6,493 nucleotides of DNA from JAQGMO01 sp050954505 (lineage in GTDB: Bacteria > Pseudomonadota > Gammaproteobacteria > Burkholderiales > Burkholderiaceae_D). This document shows positions 1-5,501 of the stretch, one piece after another. The stretch covers positions 1 through 6,493 of the forward strand of contig JBPBPY010000525.1 in NCBI GenBank assembly GCA_050954505.1, read 5' to 3'. How positions within the stretch are numbered: the stretch's first letter is position 1; each line of letters starts with the position of its first letter. Below the pieces are notes generated by a model. That model saw nothing but the letters and a program-made list of their open reading frames with translations. It made no database searches and was not told the origin of the DNA. The position numbers and the translations under genes were made by a program.

Positions 1-359
1 CGAGCCGCGTGCTCCGGGAAAACGGTGTCATTATTCAGCAAGCAAATCCAGTCGTAACCGCGCTGCAGACCTAGACGCACGCCGACGTTGTTGCCGCCTG
101 CCCAACCCAGGTTTTCGGGCAAGGCAATGATTTCAAGTTGAGGAAATTTTCCCCGCAATTGGGAGACGACATCGCCGCTGGATGCATTGTCGATCAGGAG
201 AAGATCAGCCTGCTTAGGCAAGTCGGCATACAGACTGTCGAGGCAATCGATTGTGTCACTGCAGCCGTTGAAGCTCAAAATGATGTACAGCAGTCGCCCA
301 TGATTGGTTTGTTGAGCAACAGATGGGAAGGTCGTCGTTGTTTCAACAATTGTGTGCAT
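1..359 (-). CDS. Glycosyltransferase family 2 (GT-A fold), N-terminal part only
   Basis: Reading the minus strand from ATG at 359 gives 119 residues with no stop before the window edge, so the C-terminus is missing. After a 20-residue polar leader, a beta-strand segment (RLLYIILSFNG, residues 22-32) opens the nucleotide-binding GT-A fold. LLLIDNASSGD (53-63) holds the Asp57 expected to contact the nucleotide. NLGWAGGNNVG (83-93) is typical of rhamnosyltransferase/WbbL-like GT2 proteins. LLNNDT (107-112) is the DxD-type metal and sugar-nucleotide motif. The likely role is cytoplasmic transfer of one sugar from a nucleotide donor to a lipid-linked or growing polysaccharide; the sugar cannot be read from this part. 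The gene lies 55 bp downstream of a GT4 gene on the same strand with no clear terminator between them, so it is probably the third gene of that operon. The ATG at 359 is the only reasonable start, since an in-frame TAA lies upstream near 408; its Shine-Dalgarno match is weak (AGAAAAAG). Confidence 0.88.
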   Translation of the reverse strand, partial: MHTIVETTTTFPSVAQQTNHGRLLYIILSFNGCSDTIDCLDSLYADLPKQADLLLIDNASSGDVVSQLRGKFPQLEIIALPENLGWAGGNNVGVRLGLQRGYDWICLLNNDTVFPEHAA

Positions 360-414
360 GGACGCTTTTTCTAGTTTGAAAGGTGTTCGGTATCGACATG
401 GCAGGCATTACCCC

Positions 415-1584
415 CTACCGCCGCGGCACCACTTTCGCCGCCAACCCGGCAAACAGCTGCACCACACATTCTGCATTCTCCCGCCAGGTCAGTTTCTTTT
501 CCGCGATGGTCTTGCGGGCGTTGGCGCCGATGGTGGCGCGCAGGCCGGCGTCGTTGCACAGCCGGCTGATGGCGCCCGACATCCCTTCCCCATGCTTCGG
601 GTCGAACAGAACCGAGTTTTGCCCGTCGGTGAGGATTTCGGTCAGGTTCGGTTGCGCCGGCCCGATGATGGCCTTGCCCAGTGCCAGGTATTCGAACAGC
701 TTCAATGGCGAGGCGTACGCCACCACGGCCGGCTGCAGCGCAATGTCGAAGGCGGCCACATGGCGCGCCACGTCGTCGCGCTCGACCACGCCGGTGAAGG
801 TCACGCGGTCGCGAATGTCGAGTGCGGCGGCTTGCTGCTCGAGTGCGCTACGCACCGGGCCGTCGCCCACCACCAGCAGATGGCGTTTCGATTCCGGCGG
901 GTCGGTGGCGATCATGTCGATGACTTTGTTCAAGCCGTGCCAGTCGCGCACAAAGCCGGTAAAGCCCAGCACCATCTGGCCTTGCAGACCCAGTGCCGCC
1001 TTGGCGCTTTCCACATCGGGCGCATGGTCAAACCGCGCCCCGTTGATGCCGTTGTGCAGTACCACCATGCGTTCCTTCGGCACGCCGTAGGCACCGACCA
1101 TGTCGGCCAGCACTTGGGTCACGGGCAAGACCATGTCGGCATTGTTCCAGGCATAGCCCTGTGACCAGCGCGCCAGGCCATGCAGCGACAGGCCGTCATA
1201 ACGCACACGCTCTTCAAAGATCGGTGCGTTAATTTCCAGCAGCATGGGCAGCTTGTATTTGCGCTTGAGCCAGATGCCGGCGGGCAGGAACAGGTTGTAC
1301 CGCTCGTACAGGCAGTCGGGCTTGTGCTGCTCCACTGCCTTAGCCAGGCGCCGGTAGGCCACCAGGCTGTAGCCGAGTTCGGCCAGCTCGTAAAACCACT
1401 TCGGCAGGTAGCGCTTGAGCACGGCCACATAGCCGGCGTCGGCGCCAAAATCTTCATTCTCGGCACTCGGCGGCGAGACCACGATCACCTCATGCCCCAG
1501 GCCGCGCAAGGCGCCGATCATTTCCTCGATGTGAACGTACTGGCCATCTTTCGAGCGGGTGCGATGGTGGTAAAGGATTTTCAC
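415..1584 (-). CDS. Glycosyltransferase family 4 (GT-B fold), polysaccharide biosynthesis
   Basis: A complete 389-residue protein of normal GT4 length. The N-terminal acceptor domain begins MKILYHHRTRSKDGQ and has the HIEEMIGALRGLGHEV segment (18-33) common in the N-terminal domain of polysaccharide GT4 enzymes. The C-terminal donor-binding domain begins near 205 (LGFTGFVRDWHGL), with VVGDGP at 238-243. SPLKLFEYLALGKAII (292-307) is the conserved donor-site region with Glu298. The position seven residues before it, where many GT4 enzymes have the first Glu of EX7E, is Tyr290, so the classic pair is incomplete; the SPxKLFEY subgroup often lacks it. The start is GTG at 1584, overlapping the upstream gene's TGA as GTGA, which suggests translational coupling. 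It presumably moves a sugar from a nucleotide donor to a membrane-anchored glycan intermediate on the cytoplasmic side. Donor and linkage are unknown. The GT4 assignment is secure and the polysaccharide role is inferred from neighbours. Confidence 0.9.
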   Translation of the reverse strand: MKILYHHRTRSKDGQYVHIEEMIGALRGLGHEVIVVSPPSAENEDFGADAGYVAVLKRYLPKWFYELAELGYSLVAYRRLAKAVEQHKPDCLYERYNLFLPAGIWLKRKYKLPMLLEINAPIFEERVRYDGLSLHGLARWSQGYAWNNADMVLPVTQVLADMVGAYGVPKERMVVLHNGINGARFDHAPDVESAKAALGLQGQMVLGFTGFVRDWHGLNKVIDMIATDPPESKRHLLVVGDGPVRSALEQQAAALDIRDRVTFTGVVERDDVARHVAAFDIALQPAVVAYASPLKLFEYLALGKAIIGPAQPNLTEILTDGQNSVLFDPKHGEGMSGAISRLCNDAGLRATIGANARKTIAEKKLTWRENAECVVQLFAGLAAKVVPRR

Positions 1585-2759
1585 GACTTGTATTCCCTGA
1601 TGACCTTTTCAAACAGGCGGATCTGGCCCTGCGTGGTGTCGTCCCAGCTGAAGTTCTCGGCGTACGCACGAGTGGCTTCATGGCTCGGATAATTGGCGCG
1701 CAGTGTTTGAACGGCCTCGGCGAGGGCCTTGGCAGTGCGCTCGGCCATCAGCACCCCTGCTGCGGGAGCGGCCACGACTTCCGGCGTGCCCCAGACATTG
1801 CTGGCCACAACCGGCGTGCCGCAAGCCATCGATTCGAGCAGCACATTGGCCCAGCCTTCCCGGCTCGAGGCCAGCACCAGTGCATCGGCGGCGCCGTAGT
1901 AACTGCGCAGCTGTTGCTGCGACAGCACGCCGAGGAAGGTCACGCGCTCGCTGACCTTCAGTTCCCGCGCCAGCTCTTCAAGTTTCTGCCGTTCGGGACC
2001 ACGCCCGGCAATCAACAGGTTCACACCCGGCAGCAGCGGCAGCGCCTTGATGGCAAGATCGTGTGCCTTGCGGACTTCCAGCAAACCCACCGACAGCAAT
2101 GTGAAGCCGTTGAAACCAAGCTGCTTGCGCAAGGCCGGGCGGTCGCCGGGCACGAACAATTCCAGGTTCACGCCATTGCGCAGGGGCGTGATGCGCTTGC
2201 CATCGATGCCCAGTGCGACCATTTCATCTTTCAAGGCCTGGCAGACGGTGATCATGCCTTGCGCGCGGCTGGCGGCCCACAGGATCATCTTGCGGGGAAT
2301 GCGGTACTGTGGAATCAGGTTGATGTCGGTGCCGCGGGCGGTGATCACCACCGGCTTTTTGAAGTGCTCGCCCAGCATGACGGCGGCCACGCCGTCGGGG
2401 TAGAAATAATGGGCATCGATGGCGTCGAAGTCGTAGCCGCCATCGATGATGCGCTTGACGGCAGGCTTGAGGGCATTGGCGAGCAGCATGGGCGCAATCG
2501 ACATGCCGATCTTCGGCATGACCGGATAACGCGGATGCAGGACATCAATGCCGAATCGCTGCTCGTTGCCCGGAATTTTGTTGTAAGAAGCATACGTTCC
2601 GAAACGTGGATTGCTCGATGGAAACCATGGTACTGGTGCCACCACTTTCGAACTCACCTTGCCGCTGGCGAGGAGATAGCGCAGCCTGGTTTCCACGAAG
2701 ATGCCGTGGTTCGGACGTTGGTCATTAGGAAACAGCGTGCTGAAGGTCAGTAATTTCAT
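1581..2759 (-). CDS. Glycosyltransferase family 4 (GT-B fold), first gene of the leftward set
   Basis: A complete 392-residue retaining-type GT-B glycosyltransferase. The N-terminal domain starts MKLLTFSTLFPN and carries HGIFVETRLRYL (18-29) and VVAPVPWFP (39-47), a signature of GT4 proteins in proteobacterial exopolysaccharide clusters. DAHYFYPDG (115-123), ARGTD (141-145) and LRNGVN (193-198) line the inter-domain cleft. The donor domain has LLSVGLLEVRKAHDL (221-235), a GRGP loop (252-255) and an intact EX7E motif, E301 to E309, within REGWANVLLES, followed by MACGTPVVAS. It would transfer a hexose or similar sugar to a glycan intermediate in the cytoplasm. It is the promoter-proximal gene of the leftward set and overlaps the next GT4 gene by 4 bp. 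ATG at 2759 fits the family N-terminus well, although no good Shine-Dalgarno site precedes it. The exact donor sugar is unknown. Confidence 0.92.
   Translation of the reverse strand: MKLLTFSTLFPNDQRPNHGIFVETRLRYLLASGKVSSKVVAPVPWFPSSNPRFGTYASYNKIPGNEQRFGIDVLHPRYPVMPKIGMSIAPMLLANALKPAVKRIIDGGYDFDAIDAHYFYPDGVAAVMLGEHFKKPVVITARGTDINLIPQYRIPRKMILWAASRAQGMITVCQALKDEMVALGIDGKRITPLRNGVNLELFVPGDRPALRKQLGFNGFTLLSVGLLEVRKAHDLAIKALPLLPGVNLLIAGRGPERQKLEELARELKVSERVTFLGVLSQQQLRSYYGAADALVLASSREGWANVLLESMACGTPVVASNVWGTPEVVAAPAAGVLMAERTAKALAEAVQTLRANYPSHEATRAYAENFSWDDTTQGQIRLFEKVIREYKS
1594..1598 (-). promoter_or_regulatory. Shine-Dalgarno site for the GTG-initiated GT4 gene
   Basis: On the minus strand AGGGA (within CAGGGA) lies 9 nt before the GTG at 1584. 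It supports the non-ATG start: the site sits inside the 3' end of the upstream GT4 gene, where ribosomes finishing at the overlapping TGA could restart. Confidence 0.6.
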
Positions 2760-2863
2760 TATTTGACTTGGTTTGTATACTTGACTTCAACTATTTCTCT
2801 GGACCAAACATTTCTGTATCTGGGCTAGGTGGCGGTTCTGGGTAATAATGACGGTTTGCCAGG

Positions 2864-2873
2864 GCGCCGGCGC
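2864..2873. repeat. 10-bp perfect palindrome GCGCCGGCGC
   Basis: GCGCCGGCGC equals its own reverse complement and is followed directly by the AT-rich run ATAATATAG. It lies in the divergent intergenic region, about 105 bp from the leftward gene start. It could be a dimeric regulator site, or a chance product of high GC content. Confidence 0.35.
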
Positions 2874-3018
2874 ATAATATAGTGGAAAACGTGTCATTCC
2901 GATACCCCCGCTTGCCTCAGGTTCAATGCCTGCCGGTTCACATCCCGACGCGGCGCGTTTGCAACGCAATGCAACGCTTAAGCAATGTTAAGCAAGTATG
3001 CCGCATATCGGCGCATAA
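2868..3018. repeat. Pair of 10-bp direct repeats CGGCGCATAA
   Basis: The 10-mer CGGCGCATAA occurs at 2868-2877 and again at 3009-3018, 141 bp apart in the same orientation, both inside the 331-bp divergent intergenic region. The right copy ends just before the predicted -35 element of ugd, a position suited to an activator or repressor site. No known regulator motif is recognised. Confidence 0.45.
2961..2995. repeat. Helically phased short repeats (GCAACGC x2, TTAAGCAA x2)
   Basis: GCAACGC is found at 2961-2967 and 2971-2977, and TTAAGCAA at 2978-2985 and 2988-2995. Each pair has a 10-bp period, so a GCAA core recurs about every helical turn (2961, 2971, 2982, 2992). This is what a cooperative binding site on one DNA face would look like. 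It lies about 30 bp upstream of the predicted ugd -35 element. Confidence 0.45.
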
Positions 3019-3022
3019 AACA

Positions 3023-3051
3023 TTTACGTGGCGAAACTTTTTAAGTATATT
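3023..3051 (+). promoter_or_regulatory. Predicted sigma70-like promoter for ugd and the epimerase gene
   Basis: TTTACG (3023-3028, four of six matches to TTGACA) and TATATT (3046-3051, five of six to TATAAT) are separated by exactly 17 bp. Transcription would start near 3057-3059, giving a 5' leader of about 33 nt before ugd. A second, poorer candidate (TTCAAC at 3055, TATATA at 3078) would place the start almost on the ATG. Assigned by eye only. Confidence 0.45.
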
Positions 3052-3090
3052 GGTTTCAACTCAATAAACACAGCATTTATATAAGCCTCT

Positions 3091-4458
3091 ATGAAAATTA
3101 CAGTGATTGGTACCGGATACGTTGGCCTGGTTTCAGGTGCCTGCTTCGCCGATGTCGGCAACACCGTCTTGTGCCTGGATGTGGACAAGCGCAAGATCGA
3201 CATGCTCAACGCCGGCGAGATTCCGATTCATGAACCGGGCCTGGACGTGCTGGTCAAGCGCAATGCCAGTGCCGGGCGCATTCTGTTTACCACCGACTAC
3301 GACCGTGCGGTGGCCCATGCCGACGTGATTTTCATTGCAGTGGGCACGCCGCCGGACGAAGATGGCAGCGCCGACCTGCGCCACATCCTTTCGGCGGCCA
3401 AGAGCATCGGCCAGCGCATTACCCGCCATGTGGTGGTGGTGGACAAGTCGACGGTGCCGGTAGGCACGGCCGACTCGGTGCGCAAGACCATCACCGACGA
3501 GCTGGCACAGCGCGACCAGAAGTCGGGCTTCTCGGTGGTGAGCAATCCGGAATTCCTCAAGGAAGGCGCGGCCATCGACGACTTCATGCGGCCGGACCGC
3601 ATCATTGTCGGCAGCGACGACGACCAGGCGACCAAGGTCATGCGCGAACTGTATGCACCATTCAACCGCAACCATGAAAAGCTGATCATCATGGATGTGC
3701 GCAGCGCCGAGCTGACCAAGTACGCCGCCAACGCCATGCTGGCCACACGCATCAGCTTCATGAACGAGCTGGCGAACCTGGCTGAAGTACTGGGCGCCGA
3801 TATCGAAGCGGTGCGCATGGGCATCGGTTCCGACCCGCGCATTGGCCCGGACTTCCTGTATGCCGGCATGGGCTACGGCGGATCGTGCTTCCCGAAAGAC
3901 GTCAAGGCCCTGCTCAAGACCTCGGTCGACCATGGCCGCAACCTGCATATCCTCGACGCCATCGAACGGGTCAACGATGCGCAAAAGAACATCCTGTTCG
4001 AAAAGATTTGCCGCCACTTCGGTGGTTCCGACAAGCTCTCGGGCAAGACCATCACGCTGTGGGGCCTGGCCTTCAAGCCCAACACCGACGACATGCGCGA
4101 AGCGCCAAGCCTGGTGCTGATTCGCCAGCTGCTGGCAGCCAACTGCAAGGTGCGCGCCTACGACCCGGTTGCCGGCGCCGATGCCGGCCGCATCCTGGTG
4201 CAGGAAAACGGTGCGGAAGTCTGCGAGCGCCTGCTGACCATCTGTGCCGACGCCTGGTCGGCAGTCGAAGGCGCCGATGCGCTGGCGATTGTCACCGAGT
4301 GGAAGGAATTCCGCTCGCCTGATTTCGACCGCCTGGCCACCACACTGGCCGACCGCGTCATCTTCGACGGCCGCAACCTGTACAACCCGGCTTCGGTTGC
4401 CAAGGCTGGCCTGGACTACCATGCCATCGGCCGCATCAGCAAAGGCGCAAAACGATGA
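3091..4458 (+). CDS. ugd: UDP-glucose 6-dehydrogenase
   Basis: A complete 455-residue enzyme that oxidises UDP-glucose to UDP-glucuronate with two NAD+ in the cytoplasm, supplying uronic acid for surface polysaccharide. The N-terminal Rossmann domain has VIGTGYVGLVSG with the GxGxxG glycines at 7, 9 and 12, and an Asp at 30 for the NAD ribose. GTPPDEDG (85-92), STVPVGT (120-126) and NPEFLKEG (152-159) follow. The central domain contains ELTKYAANA, with Lys210 and Asn214 matching conserved active-site residues of the family. The catalytic nucleophile is Cys266 in GGSCFPKD. The C-terminal UDP-binding domain shows WGLAFKPNTDDMREAPS (324-340) and DGRNLY (426-431). All key residues are intact, so it should be active. 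The ATG at 3091 gives the canonical MKITVIGTGYVG start, though its Shine-Dalgarno site is poor. Its stop overlaps the next gene, which uses the product. A UDP-mannuronate-type dehydrogenase is less likely given the close match to Ugd motifs. Confidence 0.96.
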   Translation: MKITVIGTGYVGLVSGACFADVGNTVLCLDVDKRKIDMLNAGEIPIHEPGLDVLVKRNASAGRILFTTDYDRAVAHADVIFIAVGTPPDEDGSADLRHILSAAKSIGQRITRHVVVVDKSTVPVGTADSVRKTITDELAQRDQKSGFSVVSNPEFLKEGAAIDDFMRPDRIIVGSDDDQATKVMRELYAPFNRNHEKLIIMDVRSAELTKYAANAMLATRISFMNELANLAEVLGADIEAVRMGIGSDPRIGPDFLYAGMGYGGSCFPKDVKALLKTSVDHGRNLHILDAIERVNDAQKNILFEKICRHFGGSDKLSGKTITLWGLAFKPNTDDMREAPSLVLIRQLLAANCKVRAYDPVAGADAGRILVQENGAEVCERLLTICADAWSAVEGADALAIVTEWKEFRSPDFDRLATTLADRVIFDGRNLYNPASVAKAGLDYHAIGRISKGAKR

Positions 4459-5477
4459 CGGTTGCGATGAGCGTAGGCAGTGGCGCCATTCCCATTCCGG
4501 GCAAGGCACGCATCCTGGTCACGGGCGCGGCAGGTTTCATCGGCAGCTATGTGGCCGCGCGCCTGGCCGACATGGGCCATGCGGTGATCGGCTGCGACAA
4601 CTTCAACAGCTATTACACGCCCAAGCTGAAACACGATCGTGTGGCAGCCATGCTGACACCGCGCAATATCGATTGCGTGCGCCTCGACATTGCCGACGCC
4701 GTCGCGGTGAAGAAACTGTTCGACGACACCACGCCCACGCTGGTGGTGCACCTTGCGGCCCAGGCCGGCGTGCGCTATTCGCTGGAAAACCCGTCGGCCT
4801 ATGTGCAGTCGAACCTGGTGGGGTTTGCGAATGTGCTGGAGGCTTCGCAAAAGCACGGTGTGCAGCACTTCCTGTACGCCAGCAGCAGCAGCGTGTATGG
4901 CGCCAATGCCAAGGTGCCGTTTCATGAAGACGACAAGACCGAGGCGCCAGTGTCGCTGTATGCGGCGACCAAGAAAGCCAATGAATTGATGGCGTATTCA
5001 TTTACCCATTTGTATGGCATGCCGACCACAGGCTTGCGCTTTTTTACCGTGTATGGTCCCTGGGGCCGGCCGGACATGGCCTACTTCAGCTTCACCGAGA
5101 AAATGGTCGCCGGCAAAGCCATTCCAGTGTTTGCCAAGGGTGAGCTGGAACGTGACTTCACCTACATCGACGACATCGTCGAAGGCGTGGTGCGCCTGCT
5201 GTTCAAACCCGTGGCGACCATTCCCCCGCATGCGATTTTCAACATCGGCAACCATCAGCCGGTGCGCGTGCTCGACTTCATCGAAACCCTGGAACGCGTG
5301 CTGGAAGTCAAGGCCGACATCGAATTCCTGCCCATGCAGCCGGGCGATGTGCCGGCCACCTATGCCGACACCACGCGCCTGCGTGAATGGGTCGACTTTG
5401 CCCCGTCCACGCCGCTGGAAACGGGGCTGTCGAAGTTCAAGGACTGGTATCGCGAATGGACCGGCAACCAGCGATGA
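4455..5477 (+). CDS. UDP-glucuronate 4-epimerase-like NAD-dependent SDR enzyme
   Basis: A complete 340-residue extended short-chain dehydrogenase/reductase. The NAD-binding motif is TGAAGFIG (23-30), with the acidic residue of CDNF (47-50) after the second strand. AAQAGVRYSLENP (101-113) is characteristic of UDP-glucuronate 4-epimerases rather than ordinary GalE. The catalytic set is Ser144-146 in YASSSSVYG and Tyr169/Lys173 in YAATK. LRFFTVYGPWGRPDMA (194-209) and RDFTYIDDIVEGVVR (233-247) also match that group. It probably interconverts UDP-glucuronate and UDP-galacturonate in the cytoplasm. ATG at 4455 overlaps the ugd stop as ATGA and has AAAGG 9 nt upstream (4441-4445). A second ATG at 4467 is possible, because the first 18 residues precede the usual family start. 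The pairing with ugd supports a uronic-acid substrate. A UDP-N-acetylhexosamine or pentose epimerase role cannot be excluded from sequence alone. Confidence 0.9.
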   Translation: MTVAMSVGSGAIPIPGKARILVTGAAGFIGSYVAARLADMGHAVIGCDNFNSYYTPKLKHDRVAAMLTPRNIDCVRLDIADAVAVKKLFDDTTPTLVVHLAAQAGVRYSLENPSAYVQSNLVGFANVLEASQKHGVQHFLYASSSSVYGANAKVPFHEDDKTEAPVSLYAATKKANELMAYSFTHLYGMPTTGLRFFTVYGPWGRPDMAYFSFTEKMVAGKAIPVFAKGELERDFTYIDDIVEGVVRLLFKPVATIPPHAIFNIGNHQPVRVLDFIETLERVLEVKADIEFLPMQPGDVPATYADTTRLREWVDFAPSTPLETGLSKFKDWYREWTGNQR

Positions 5478-5494
5478 CGGCAAAACGTCATCGC
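5471..5494. terminator. Hairpin at the convergent gene junction, possible bidirectional terminator
   Basis: GCGATGACG (5471-5479) and CGTCATCGC (5486-5494) are perfect 9-bp inverted repeats around a 6-nt loop GCAAAA. The left arm includes the epimerase stop codon (5475-5477) and the right arm ends 7 bp before the stop of the opposite-strand gene. No T-tract follows on either strand, so it is not a classical intrinsic terminator, but its placement suits transcript ending or 3'-end protection for both genes. Confidence 0.5.
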
Positions 5495-5501
5495 CCGGCC
5501 G

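Larger units (their letters stand above)
2760..3090. other. Divergent intergenic region between the glycosyltransferases and ugd
   Basis: 331 bp separate two outward-facing gene sets. No convincing gene is present: the short open frames (60-61 codons on either strand) lack ribosome sites and recognisable protein features. The last 80 bp are clearly richer in A+T than the surrounding genes and contain the best promoter match for ugd. The left part, upstream of the leftward GT4 gene, has TTGACTT twice on the plus strand (2763-2769 and 2781-2787, 18 bp apart; AAGTCAA in the direction of that gene), but no well-spaced -35/-10 pair was found for the leftward operon. Several other short repeats are listed separately. 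No riboswitch or small RNA could be recognised by eye. Confidence 0.7.

Noticed and set aside
360..414. A possible terminator between the second GT4 gene and the GT2 gene
   Set aside because: Only a 4-bp GGTA/TACC pairing with a long loop is visible, and there is no T-tract.
352..1164. Plus-strand frames (270 and 235 codons) opposite the second GT4 gene
   Set aside because: Shadows of the minus-strand gene, with no ribosome site or recognisable protein family.
1680..2753. A 357-codon plus-strand frame opposite the first GT4 gene
   Set aside because: A low-complexity His/Gln/Gly-rich translation with no motifs. The opposite strand encodes a complete glycosyltransferase with intact active-site residues.
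2856..2880. A promoter made of TTGCCA (2856-2861) and TAATAT (2875-2880)
   Set aside because: The spacer is only 13 bp, too short for a sigma70 promoter, and there is no extended -10 motif.
2787..2969. A small 60-codon minus-strand frame in the divergent intergenic region
   Set aside because: No Shine-Dalgarno site, no hydrophobic or conserved segment, and it spans the palindrome and repeat region. Treated as chance.
3133..4509. A 458-codon open frame on the minus strand, antisense to ugd
   Set aside because: It lies almost entirely opposite a clearly identified UDP-glucose dehydrogenase. The translation is rich in His, Gln, Val and Ala, with no domain, as expected for a shadow frame in GC-rich DNA.
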